From positions 404,422-423,476 of the forward strand of contig CP070636.1 in the NCBI GenBank assembly GCA_020356305.1: a DNA stretch of 19,055 nucleotides, written 5' to 3'. Source of the DNA: Candidatus Bathyarchaeota archaeon. Lineage in GTDB: Archaea; Thermoproteota; Bathyarchaeia; Bathyarchaeales; Bathyarchaeaceae. The notes beneath the pieces are model-generated. The model was not told where the DNA came from. It worked only from the letters and a program-made list of their open reading frames with translations, and searched no databases. The translations under genes were made by a program, and so were the position numbers. Shown here one piece after another: positions 7,387 to 14,671 of the stretch; position 1 is the first letter of the stretch, and each line of letters opens with the position of its first letter.

Positions 7387-8508
7387 ATGTTCTTTCATGT
7401 ATTGTTAACTACTAAATGCGACCTGCAGTGTAGGTATTGTTACGGAAAATCATTAGAAGATATGGAAGCTGACTTTGGAGACTTCGAAATAGATTATTCT
7501 TTGCCCAGCAAGATGAGCTATGACTTAGAAACTTTGAGAAAATTTTGCGAAAAAGCCTCTGAACCGGTTCTAATCTTTTATGGTGGCGAGCCAATGCTTT
7601 GCACTGGGAAAATGAGGCGGATCATGGATAGGATTCGGGCGAAACATTTTGTGATTCAGACGAACGGTTTGCACTTGAATGCGCTTGAGCCAGAATATGT
7701 GAATAGGTTGTGTTCGATTTTTGTTTCGATAGATGGTGATGAAGGGCTGACCAACTATTACAGGGGAGATGGAGTTTACCGAAGAGTAATCGAGAATGTT
7801 AAGCTGGTTGAGCGAAATGGGTTTGAAGGGGAGATTATTGCTAGAATGACAGTGATGGAAGAGACAGATATTTACAAGCAGGTTATGTGGCTTCTGAACA
7901 ATCCTGATTACTCTTTCTCATCAGTTCATTGGCAACTTGACGCTGGATTCTGGGAAAAAGATTTTCCAGAAAGGCCGTTCGAGAAGTGGGTTGAAGAAAA
8001 CTACAATCCAAGCGTGAGAGAACTTATGAAGTTTTGGGTTGACTCCATGGAGAAGAAAGGCAAAGTTTTGAGGCTTTATCCTTTTTTGGGGGTTACACAC
8101 TCACTTCTTCACGGTGAAAGAAGCTTGCTGAGATGCGGCTCCGGCTGGATAAACTATAGTATACAAACTGACGGCCATATTGTGCCGTGTCCTATTATGA
8201 ACGGAATGAAAGACTTTTATTTGGGCCACATCCGAACTGCACATCCCTTGCAGTTAAGGAAAGTTTATGTTGGGCATCCATGCGTTGGTTGTGAAATTTT
8301 GCATGAATGTGGGGGAAGATGCCTTTATGCGAACATCACGAAGAGATGGGGTGAGGAAGCTTACGGTCTGGTCTGTAGGACCGTTAGAAACCTCGTGGAA
8401 TCGCTGAAAGCTAGTCTGCCCAGAATTAAGAGATTGATTGATGATCGAAAAATTAAGATTTCAGATTTTGAACATGTGAAATACAATAGTTGTGAAATAA
8501 TACCGTGA
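7387..8508 (+). CDS. Radical SAM protein with Cys-rich C-terminus, probable peptide-modifying family
   Basis: This 373-aa enzyme has the radical SAM cluster motif CxxxCxxC at Cys11, Cys15 and Cys18, a GGEP strand (residues 66-69), and a QTNG segment. Its C-terminal half carries extra cysteines in LLRCGSGW, IVPCPIM, HPCVGCEILHECGGRC and LVCRTV, enough for one or two auxiliary iron-sulfur clusters. The sequence resembles archaeal families described as putative peptide-modifying radical SAM enzymes (the Mhun_1560/AF0577 types), but I cannot confirm which. The substrate is unknown and no obvious precursor peptide gene lies next to it. ATG 7387 immediately follows the TAG of a seven-codon in-frame mini-ORF. 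No Shine-Dalgarno is clear. A cysteine protein gene lies 97 nt downstream with its own TATA box. Confidence 0.85.
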   Translation: MFFHVLLTTKCDLQCRYCYGKSLEDMEADFGDFEIDYSLPSKMSYDLETLRKFCEKASEPVLIFYGGEPMLCTGKMRRIMDRIRAKHFVIQTNGLHLNALEPEYVNRLCSIFVSIDGDEGLTNYYRGDGVYRRVIENVKLVERNGFEGEIIARMTVMEETDIYKQVMWLLNNPDYSFSSVHWQLDAGFWEKDFPERPFEKWVEENYNPSVRELMKFWVDSMEKKGKVLRLYPFLGVTHSLLHGERSLLRCGSGWINYSIQTDGHIVPCPIMNGMKDFYLGHIRTAHPLQLRKVYVGHPCVGCEILHECGGRCLYANITKRWGEEAYGLVCRTVRNLVESLKASLPRIKRLIDDRKIKISDFEHVKYNSCEIIP

Positions 8509-8536
8509 AAGACCACCGTGCGCGCAGAAGCTCAGA

Positions 8537-8545
8537 TTTTATAAA
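8537..8545 (+). promoter_or_regulatory. TATA box for the C_GCAxxG_C_C gene
   Basis: TTTTATAAA is a near-ideal archaeal TATA sequence. It puts the transcript start near 8565, independent of the radical SAM gene upstream. Confidence 0.6.
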
Positions 8546-8605
8546 CGTTTAGACTACTTTTTGTGTTCAGGAGCAAGAAAGCTCATTCACGCGAGGCGAT
8601 GGGTA

Positions 8606-9052
8606 TTGGCGGTCAATAAATCAGTTTACGTCGAAGAAGCAGTTTCACAGTTTGAAGGAGGATATAATTGTGCTCAAAGTGTCTTGCTGGTCATGCAGAA
8701 GTTTTGGAACGTAAAGAACACTGTCGAACCGAGAGTTGCCTCTGCCTTTGGAGGAGGAATTGGAAGAAGAGGATCTCTATGCGGCGCATTGACTGGAGGC
8801 GTTATTGCGATTGGCGTGAAATACGGGACAAATAAACCTATTCTCGAAGAGAGAGAAAAGGCGTACTCGTTGGCATTGAAGTTTTATAATCGATTTGAGA
8901 AGGATTGTGGTGGCGTTTTATGTCGAGATCTAATTGGATATGATTTAACAGATCCCAAAGATCTAGAAAAAGCGCGAAACTCAAATGTTTTTACGGAAAA
9001 ATGCGTGCACTTTATTGAAAAAGCAGTTGAAATTCTGATTGGGCTAAAATAG
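8606..9052 (+). CDS. C_GCAxxG_C_C family putative redox protein
   Basis: This 148-aa protein (from TTG 8606) shows the full pattern of the cysteine family: Cys22 in GGYNCAQS, a glycine-rich AFGGGIGRRGSLCGALTGG with Cys59, Cys101 and Cys106 in DCGGVLCRDLIG, and Cys133 near the end. Members are thought to bind a metal or cluster or act in redox chemistry, and often sit near dehydrogenases or membrane redox genes; the function is not established. I prefer TTG 8606 because GAGG at 8593-8596 precedes it and family members begin shortly before the first cysteine. The frame also has TTG 8561, which could serve as a leaderless start given the TATA box at 8537. It sits between two radical SAM genes. 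Confidence 0.83.
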   Translation: MAVNKSVYVEEAVSQFEGGYNCAQSVLLVMQKFWNVKNTVEPRVASAFGGGIGRRGSLCGALTGGVIAIGVKYGTNKPILEEREKAYSLALKFYNRFEKDCGGVLCRDLIGYDLTDPKDLEKARNSNVFTEKCVHFIEKAVEILIGLK

Positions 9053-9193
9053 TTGGTCCACAACTCTAGAAACATGCGCCACGCACGTGGAAAATAAGAA
9101 AATAATGCTGCATGCTTGTCAAATAACAAAATGAAACTTGTTTTCTGAAACTTCCATAGTTTTTAGTGATGGAACCCTCCATCTTAGTGTGCT

Positions 9194-10228
9194 TCATAAA
9201 TTTGACGCATTCTCGATTCTTCTGAAACAGTAGGGATCGTTATGAAGACTTCCAGAAAGATAATATGACATGGAACCGCAACCTCCTTTGCAGGCTCTGC
9301 CAAACTTGCAGCGTTCGCAATTTGTTCCCAATTGTTTTGCTTCAAATCTTCTTGTATAGCAGAAACGATTCTTGTCATTCCAAATTTCTTTCACATCGAT
9401 TTCTTTAACATTTCCTTCAACGAACTGTTTATCTCTTAATGAGAGACACCCCATGACATCTCCATTGCTTGCAATACCCAAACTTGTTATTCCAGCAGTA
9501 CAACCGTCCCAAGATCCGCTTGTCAAAAACCGTGAATAGTAGCCTAGGCAATGTGCTCCTACTACTGGTATACTATCAAATGTAGATGTCGCTCTGCAAT
9601 TTGTTACAAACAAACCAAGAGCATAGAACTCTTTTTCAGATATCACATGCTTTTGTCTAAATCTTCCCATCGGTACTCCAACCTGTATTTGCCATCCTGC
9701 ATCCTTGCCCAAAAGCAATTCTCGAATTTTTGGCAGTTCCTTAAAATTCGTCTTGCCAACAGTAGTTATTACTGTGGCTTGGATGCCCATGCTCTTCAAC
9801 AGGTTTAAAGAATCGATCGCTTTCTTGTATGAACCCGGTAATCCTCGAATAGAATCGTGAATCTGTTCTGTGCCATCAATGCTTATCCCAACTACTATAG
9901 GCTCCGTCTTGGCCAATTTTCGAACAGTTTCTGTGTTAATGGTTGTTCCGTTGGAGACGAAACTAACTTCCATATTCAAATCCTTAATCTCTTTTGATAT
10001 TTCGAACCAATCTTTCCTTAGGAAAGGTTCACCGCCCATTAAACATACATTCTCACAGTCTAATTCAGCAAGGTCTTTGCATAACGTGATAGCCTCTTTT
10101 GTGGTCAATTCCGCATTTCTTGCTTCTCCAGCAGACGAGCCGCAATGCAGACATTTCAAATTACATTTTAGGGTAATTTCCCAGATAGCAGTGGACAATC
10201 TATGACTTATCATGGGTATCGCCAGCAT
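9194..10228 (-). CDS. Radical SAM/SPASM-domain enzyme
   Basis: The 344-aa protein has CxxxCxxC at Cys22, Cys26 and Cys29 (KCNLKCLHC), GGEP at 65-68, and the SIDG strand. The C-terminus is a SPASM-type domain: GCTAG near 243, then SNGDVMGCLSL, an EGNVKEIDVKEIW segment, NCERCKFGRACKGGCG, and a last cysteine in DPYCFRR. These ligands hold two auxiliary 4Fe-4S clusters in peptide-maturing enzymes such as PqqE and anSME, and the family also includes heme-pathway enzymes (NirJ/AhbC/AhbD type). The exact reaction is not readable here. The ATG lies 9 nt after the stop of the membrane protein gene upstream, so both are one operon. No clear Shine-Dalgarno precedes it, suggesting coupled translation. 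Confidence 0.88.
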   Translation of the reverse strand: MLAIPMISHRLSTAIWEITLKCNLKCLHCGSSAGEARNAELTTKEAITLCKDLAELDCENVCLMGGEPFLRKDWFEISKEIKDLNMEVSFVSNGTTINTETVRKLAKTEPIVVGISIDGTEQIHDSIRGLPGSYKKAIDSLNLLKSMGIQATVITTVGKTNFKELPKIRELLLGKDAGWQIQVGVPMGRFRQKHVISEKEFYALGLFVTNCRATSTFDSIPVVGAHCLGYYSRFLTSGSWDGCTAGITSLGIASNGDVMGCLSLRDKQFVEGNVKEIDVKEIWNDKNRFCYTRRFEAKQLGTNCERCKFGRACKGGCGSMSYYLSGSLHNDPYCFRRIENASNL

Positions 10229-10237
10229 GTGAGGTTT

Positions 10238-10621
10238 TCAGCGGTTTTTTCGCGAATAAACTCCGTACATGATGGAATTACGATAAGTGCGAGCAAAGAT
10301 TAGTTGAGATGACACTGCAAAACCGACTATGAAACCTACTACGCCTAAAACTAGGGCAAGCATTGTCGAAGATTGTTTTTGCCCTCGCGTTGCTCCAATT
10401 CCTACAATTACTTGACTATGGACGTATGGGTATGTCCATATCGTTGTGACTCTGGGAAAGAGTGCGCCTAATGCGATGCCCACGATTAATCCGAGGATTG
10501 TGGAAACAATTGGGTTTGACAGTATTACATTTGCTCTCATGAGTTTCCTTGCTTCTTTTGGCTCAATACCAAGCTGTTTAGCCGCAAGGAACAACTCTTC
10601 AATTTCCGTATTGTTTCCCAT
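10238..10621 (-). CDS. Small membrane protein, two transmembrane helices, unknown function
   Basis: The 127-aa protein (from ATG 10621) has a soluble helical N-terminus (residues 4-33, with a QLGIEPKEARKLMRA helix-turn-helix-like stretch), a first membrane helix at about 37-55 and a second at about 86-108. A polar loop between them contains WTYPYVHSQ and RGQKQSS. The tail is basic (YSRKNR). No family is recognised. It is the promoter-proximal gene of an operon with the SPASM enzyme 9 nt downstream, so it may be the enzyme's partner, exporter or target; that is inference from gene order only. A TATA box at 10652-10660 fits a transcript start near 10630, so either TTG 10630 (leaderless) or ATG 10621 could be used. 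Confidence 0.72.
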   Translation of the reverse strand: MGNNTEIEELFLAAKQLGIEPKEARKLMRANVILSNPIVSTILGLIVGIALGALFPRVTTIWTYPYVHSQVIVGIGATRGQKQSSTMLALVLGVVGFIVGFAVSSQLIFARTYRNSIMYGVYSRKNR

Positions 10622-10651
10622 AGGAACCAATATCTACTGCAATGATAAAGG

Positions 10652-10660
10652 CTTATAATA
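10652..10660 (-). promoter_or_regulatory. TATA box for the membrane protein / SPASM operon
   Basis: The minus strand reads TATTATAAGC. The expected start about 25 nt downstream falls at 10630, directly at the beginning of the coding region. Confidence 0.55.
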
Positions 10661-10726
10661 CTATGGTTTAGAACAATTAATCATTATTCCATGTCAAGTT
10701 GCATTATTCAAAGTTTGTCTTAGATA

Positions 10727-12013
10727 TCATATGCCTAAAGCTTGTTCATCGATTGGCAGTTTTTCGTAAAGCCTTTTTCGCTTCAAACTTTGCATTTCCC
10801 TCAGTAGAACTTTTTGGAATCTGCTTCCTTTTATCAGATTGAAAACGCGTGTATAAGCCTCTTCGGCTTCACCATCCTTTTCTTCTATGGCCAGAATTCT
10901 TGCAAGATTCCAATGCAATAGAAAGTTGTCAGGAGTCAATTTAACGGATTTGTGTAACAATTTCTTTGCATCTTGCAGTTGGTTATTGGCAAAATTTTTG
11001 ACTGCTACTCGGAAAAGTTTGTCGGATTCTGACCTAATAACATGCAAAGAAAAGTATTTCATGTCTTTTCCCTTGATCTTCTCGAGTTTTTCCCTTATTT
11101 CATTCGATGAAGGTGACGTTAGAAGCTTTTTCACAGAAAGACCAGCAAGAACTAGTAACCTTGTGAACATTTCAATTTCTTGCCCAACCGGTTTTCGCAT
11201 TTTTTGCCAGACGGAGAACAACTTTCCAGGAAATCTAATTCTCTCTAAGTATCTAGCAGTTTCTATGTGTGTATCGATACGATCAATAGTCTTTGCGTCG
11301 TTCACAATTTCTAGGAAGGTTCTGACCGCAGTGGGACAGTACGGTGAGACTTCTGCCTGCATTTGATCTAAAGTCTTCTTTTTTCTCTTTTCAAAACGTC
11401 CCAAAAGGAAAGAGGCGAGTTTTTCTGTGCAGTTTTTCTCGAAGTCCATAAGCAGTTCTGTGGTATCTATGAAACCTGCGATTTCTTTTTTTAATGTGTT
11501 TCTTAGCAGAGCCAAGATTTGGTACTTTTCAAATTTATGCCACGGTTTTGTGCAAACAATTCGCATTCCACAAGCGTAAGTGTGTGTCTTCTGCTCTTCT
11601 CTTCTCACCTTGACAAAACCCACTCTCGTGAGCATTTCGTTAAGGACGTCGAATGAAAAACAGCATTTGTGTCTCATTCCCGGTGAATCTGTTCCAAAGA
11701 TCCAATTGATCATTGTTTTTCTTTGTGTAATCTTCGCATCGAGATATTCCCTAAAAGTCGTCTCTAAATCAGGGGTTTCTACTATCAAAGTTCCCATTGG
11801 TTTCAAAACCCTAAACCACTCGGAAAAGACGTATGGAACCTTAACGCAATCAAAATGTTCTATAGTTTGGTGAGCTTCAATTACATCAGCGCTGTTTGAA
11901 GGAAAGCCTAATTCGTCAGCCAACATCACAGTGTCTGACACCGATCTGTCATAGAAGTCAATGTTTACATAGTCTGGTTTGTAGAATTTGCCGCATCCAA
12001 CATGTAGTTTCAT
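10727..12013 (-). CDS. Class I SAM-dependent methyltransferase with C-terminal TPR-like region
   Basis: The 428-aa protein opens with the AdoMet-binding strand LHVGCGKFY (motif I, residues 3-11), followed by YVNIDFYD, the ADVIEAHQTIEHF motif II/III region and VLKPMGTLIVETPDLE, all typical of the Methyltransf_11 fold that ends near residue 160. A long middle section (about 165-330) is helical and basic and matches nothing I know. Residues near 340-410 contain a TPR-like pair (AVKNFANNQLQDAKKLLHKS and LHWNLARILAIEEKDGEAEE). The substrate is unknown; similar N-terminal domains occur in surface-glycan and lipid clusters. AGAGGT lies just upstream of the ATG. The gene ends 67 nt before the TATA box of the next minus-strand operon. 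Confidence 0.85.
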   Translation of the reverse strand: MKLHVGCGKFYKPDYVNIDFYDRSVSDTVMLADELGFPSNSADVIEAHQTIEHFDCVKVPYVFSEWFRVLKPMGTLIVETPDLETTFREYLDAKITQRKTMINWIFGTDSPGMRHKCCFSFDVLNEMLTRVGFVKVRREEQKTHTYACGMRIVCTKPWHKFEKYQILALLRNTLKKEIAGFIDTTELLMDFEKNCTEKLASFLLGRFEKRKKKTLDQMQAEVSPYCPTAVRTFLEIVNDAKTIDRIDTHIETARYLERIRFPGKLFSVWQKMRKPVGQEIEMFTRLLVLAGLSVKKLLTSPSSNEIREKLEKIKGKDMKYFSLHVIRSESDKLFRVAVKNFANNQLQDAKKLLHKSVKLTPDNFLLHWNLARILAIEEKDGEAEEAYTRVFNLIKGSRFQKVLLREMQSLKRKRLYEKLPIDEQALGI

Positions 12014-12274
12014 TTTTTCGTTAACCTCTTTTTACCAAGGATATGCAACCCCAACATAACAACGATTGACGAATGGACTCTTTAACCTATGCTTGTCCTG
12101 TAGAATACCATGTGCGCGCAAAACCCTCATCGCCTTTGTACATCAACTCTTGGACAAACAGGATCCGTTGTAAGTCAAGTATTAGGCAAGTATACAATGC
12201 GAGAAGGAGTTCAGAATAATTTGAAGACCTGGAATAATTGGAGGTGCGCGTACTGACGAGTAACGTGGACCAAC
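12014..12274. other. 261-nt intergenic region
   Basis: I find no gene here. It contains a GTGCGCGC core at 12112-12119 and GTGCGCG near 12244, the Shine-Dalgarno for the methyltransferase, and no T-run that clearly ends the glutamine amidotransferase transcript. Confidence 0.4.
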
Positions 12275-12898
12275 CTAGCGTCTGACCACATTTTTGTAGA
12301 AATTCTCGATGACTTTGTGTCCTTCTAGATGCGATTCGCTTTGGATTTCTGTTCGCTCTGGATGGAACTGAACACCGTAAAATGGATTCTGTTTATGCTT
12401 GACGGCTTCTACCTCACATGATTGAGAGTCTGCTAGTAAAACAAGGCCAACTCGATCAAAGCGTCTACTCGATACGTAATCGTAATGCCATTGGGCTAAC
12501 GGTATCATTTGGTGTTTTCCGAAGCCTTCGAATATTTCATCCACTTCAAGTATGCGAACTTGTTCAAATCTGTCCTTTATTGGCTCAGGAAAGGATGCCA
12601 CGCTAGCTCCTAGCGACCAGCAAAGCAGTTGGTGACCATAGCAGATACTAAATGTTGGAATGGTCAAGTGTTTGATCAAGTCAACGGTTCCTTCAAAGAT
12701 TGCTCGATCGGAAGGCTTCACGATTCTAGCGTCAGATCCACTGATGATAACAGCGTCTATGTCTTTTCCTACTTCACACCCAACCGAAACATCCGTGAAT
12801 TGGATAGTGGTGTATTCGCTAAATTTCTGAATCGCTCCCTGTAGACGCTCTATTTTGGTGGGTTGAAGGTAACAGTTCACGATTAATGATCGCGGCAT
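12275..12898 (-). CDS. Stand-alone class I glutamine amidotransferase
   Basis: The 207-aa protein (from ATG 12898) is a lone GATase1 domain. The nucleophile elbow is SICYGHQLLCWSLG with Cys86, and the partner dyad is in YGVQFHPERTE with His179 and Glu181. An IISGSDARI strand carries the oxyanion-side glycine. The domain resembles the GuaA/CarA/TrpG group, but no synthetase domain is fused or adjacent, so it may pair with a distant subunit or act as a gamma-glutamyl hydrolase. A longer frame begins at ATG 12949; I prefer the inner ATG because domain homology starts there (SLIVNCYLQP). It follows the zinc dehydrogenase on the same strand by under 90 nt and is probably co-transcribed with it. 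Confidence 0.85.
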   Translation of the reverse strand: MPRSLIVNCYLQPTKIERLQGAIQKFSEYTTIQFTDVSVGCEVGKDIDAVIISGSDARIVKPSDRAIFEGTVDLIKHLTIPTFSICYGHQLLCWSLGASVASFPEPIKDRFEQVRILEVDEIFEGFGKHQMIPLAQWHYDYVSSRRFDRVGLVLLADSQSCEVEAVKHKQNPFYGVQFHPERTEIQSESHLEGHKVIENFYKNVVRR

Positions 12899-12985
12899 TT
12901 CGTCACGTTCCAACCAACGAAAGATCAAGCAAGAGTTTCTAACGTTCATGTGTGTGCATGAATTTCTACCTTTCGACCTATTGCT

Positions 12986-13957
12986 CTAGGTTGAGATTAC
13001 AATCTTTACTGGTTTTTCGGCAAAGTCACCTGCTGTTTGTATGGCATGTTCGAAGTCGACGAGCTTGAATCTGTGGGTTATGAGGGTCTTGACGTCTATG
13101 ATGTTCTCTGATATGAGGTTTAGGGCTAAGGGATAATGGGTTGAGGTGACGTAGATGGCGGAGAACAATGCTTCTGCCGCGTTTCCTAGGTTCAAGTAGC
13201 CTTCTGATTCGCCTATGAGAGCAACCTTCCCGGCGCTTCTCACCAGGAACGGGGTTTGTTCTACTGTTTGCTTTGTTCCAGCGGTTTCGATTACGATGTC
13301 TGATCCTATTTTGGTGATTTTCTTCACTGTTTTGGCTGGGGTTTCCTGTTTTGCGTTTATGCAGATGTCTGCGCCGTATTTTTCGGAGAGTTTGAGTCTG
13401 TAGTCGTGCAGGTCTATGGCGATGACTTGGCATCCTTTGAGTTTGGCTATTTGGGTCATCAAGAGTCCTATGGGCCCTTGACCTATGATGGTTACCCAAT
13501 CTCTAAGAGTTGGGTTGAGGAAGTTCAGTGTGTCGATGGCGAGGGCAGCTGGCTCTAGGATTGCTGCTTCTTCGTCGGTAACGTTTTCTGGAATTGGAAC
13601 CAGATTTTTCACGGGCATCGCGATGAATTCGGCGAAGAACCCGTCTTTTTCCATGCCCATGAACTTGCTGTTTTCGCATAGGCGTGGCTTTCCATGAAGA
13701 CAGTAGTAGCATGAGCCGCAGGTGATGGTTGGGGTCATTGCGACTCTTTCGCCGGTGTCAGTTCTTTTGCCGCAGGCGTCGTGGCCGATTATTTGTCCTT
13801 TTCTGATTCGGGTCCATTCTCCTCGGTAGAAGTGAAGGTCGGTGCCGCAGATGCTTCCAGCTTTAAACTCGACTAGTGCCTCTTCTTTTGAAGGTTTAGG
13901 CCTGGGTACGTTTTCAATCTGTATTCTGTGGGGACCTCTATACACCGCGGCCTTCAA
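12986..13957 (-). CDS. Zinc-dependent medium-chain alcohol/polyol dehydrogenase
   Basis: The 323-aa enzyme has the MDR plan: Cys37 (SICGTD), His59 (IIGHDACG) and Glu135 (LEPAALA) as catalytic zinc ligands, Cys80, Cys83, Cys86 and Cys94 as the structural zinc lobe, and a Rossmann GQGPIG (159-164) with Asp182 ending strand 2, which favours NAD over NADP. The residue after His59 is Asp, where nearly all relatives have Glu (GHE). The overall type is the threonine/sorbitol/alcohol dehydrogenase group; the substrate cannot be named. The start is TTG 13957 with a strong GAGGTGA Shine-Dalgarno (13962-13968). It leads a probable two-gene operon with the amidotransferase. Confidence 0.9.
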   Translation of the reverse strand: MKAAVYRGPHRIQIENVPRPKPSKEEALVEFKAGSICGTDLHFYRGEWTRIRKGQIIGHDACGKRTDTGERVAMTPTITCGSCYYCLHGKPRLCENSKFMGMEKDGFFAEFIAMPVKNLVPIPENVTDEEAAILEPAALAIDTLNFLNPTLRDWVTIIGQGPIGLLMTQIAKLKGCQVIAIDLHDYRLKLSEKYGADICINAKQETPAKTVKKITKIGSDIVIETAGTKQTVEQTPFLVRSAGKVALIGESEGYLNLGNAAEALFSAIYVTSTHYPLALNLISENIIDVKTLITHRFKLVDFEHAIQTAGDFAEKPVKIVIST

Positions 13958-14254
13958 AGTTTCACCTCAATTGAGTGATAGAGTTTGTTCTCGAGATTGT
14001 CTTATCGGGTTTTTGGTTGAAATGGTCGCAGGCAAGCATCTATAGGGATTTGTGTCGAGGCCATAATGCAAAATGTGATATATGGTGCTAGTAGAGTTTT
14101 CTGAGTAGTTGGTTGGGTGGATTGAAAAAGCTGATGGTTGGGATTGAAGTGGCGATTGTTTCGGCGTGTTGCGGTTTTGTGCCTGTGACAGCGACTCTTG
14201 TGCGGTCTGTTTGGGTTTAATACGCACGCGCGCAGTGTTCCGACAACGTATTAT
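13958..14254. other. Intergenic region between dehydrogenase gene and tRNA-Ser
   Basis: About 297 nt with the dehydrogenase Shine-Dalgarno at one end and a GCGCGC core at 14228-14233 at the other. A 32-codon frame on the plus strand (TTG 14122 to TAA 14220) encodes a hydrophobic peptide (MVGIEVAIVSACCGFVPV within it), but has no clear translation signal. No other feature is supported. Confidence 0.4.
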
Positions 14255-14358
14255 TGGCGCGGGGTGCGGGATTTGAACCCGCGCGGCCCAAAGGACCACA
14301 GGCTTAGCAGGCCTAGACTCGTACTGAACTGCCCCCTACCAGGCTAGGGCAACCCCGC
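14255..14358 (-). tRNA. tRNA-Ser (anticodon GCT) with 16-nt intron at position 29/30
   Basis: The minus strand gives acceptor GCGGGGT/ACCCCGC, discriminator G, an encoded CCA (14257-14255), T-arm GCGGG-TTCAAAT-CCCGC, a long class II variable arm (GGTCC...GGGCC) and anticodon loop CTGCTAA with GCT, which is serine. The D-arm and anticodon stem are 16 nt too far apart. Removing TTCAGTACGAGTCTAG restores CAGGC-CTGCTAA-GCCTG, a perfect 5-bp stem with a C27-G43 pair. The junctions fit a bulge-helix-bulge: bulges AGU and AGG, cut after AG in each, with a 4-bp central helix GGGC/GUCU. The insertion is therefore an archaeal intron in the anticodon stem rather than a defect. A TATA box lies at 14392-14398. 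Confidence 0.93.
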
Positions 14359-14391
14359 TCTCACATCCAAAATATTCTGTAAGTGAACGGG

Positions 14392-14398
14392 ATATAAA
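14392..14398 (-). promoter_or_regulatory. TATA box for tRNA-Ser
   Basis: The minus strand reads TTTATAT, about 35 nt upstream of the mature tRNA 5' end, allowing a short 5' leader removed by RNase P. Confidence 0.5.
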
Positions 14399-14556
14399 CG
14401 TATTTTACAAACATGCAGGAAAAGCAGCTAGAAAACGTGAGGGCACACGTACTCAAAAAGGCAAAGAGACGCGACATCTAACTAGGAATGACAATTGAAA
14501 AGAAAAAGCAGCCAATTATTGCAGAGAAATCCATGCGCACATGGAACCAAAAGAAA

Positions 14557-14566
14557 CATAAAATTA
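14557..14566 (+). promoter_or_regulatory. TATA-like box for tRNA-Val
   Basis: CATAAAATTA is centred about 35 nt before the tRNA, the same spacing seen for the tRNA-Ser gene. Confidence 0.4.
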
Positions 14567-14596
14567 ATTCACCTCAAACAGTCAATAGGTAAAAAA

Positions 14597-14671
14597 GGGC
14601 CGGTCGTCTAGCCTGGTTAGGACATTGCCCTTACGAGGCAAAGGTCGCAGGTTCAAGTCCTGCCCGGCCCA
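14597..14671 (+). tRNA. tRNA-Val (anticodon TAC)
   Basis: A 75-nt cloverleaf with acceptor GGGCCGG/CCGGCCC, discriminator A, D-arm containing AGCCTGGTTAGGA, anticodon arm TTGCC-CTTACGA-GGCAA (anticodon TAC, valine) and T-arm GCAGG-TTCAAGT-CCTGC. There is no intron and no encoded CCA. Its last base touches the stop codon of the convergent DUF2110 gene with no gap. Confidence 0.95.

Noticed and set aside
13026..13499. 157-aa minus-strand frame within the dehydrogenase gene
   Set aside because: It is a shadow frame, Arg/His-rich with no family features, under a clear enzyme.
14413..14481. 22-codon plus-strand frame between the two tRNA genes (MQEKQLENVRAHVLKKAKRRDI)
   Set aside because: It is short, has no Shine-Dalgarno, and the nearby TATA element is placed for the tRNA on the other strand.
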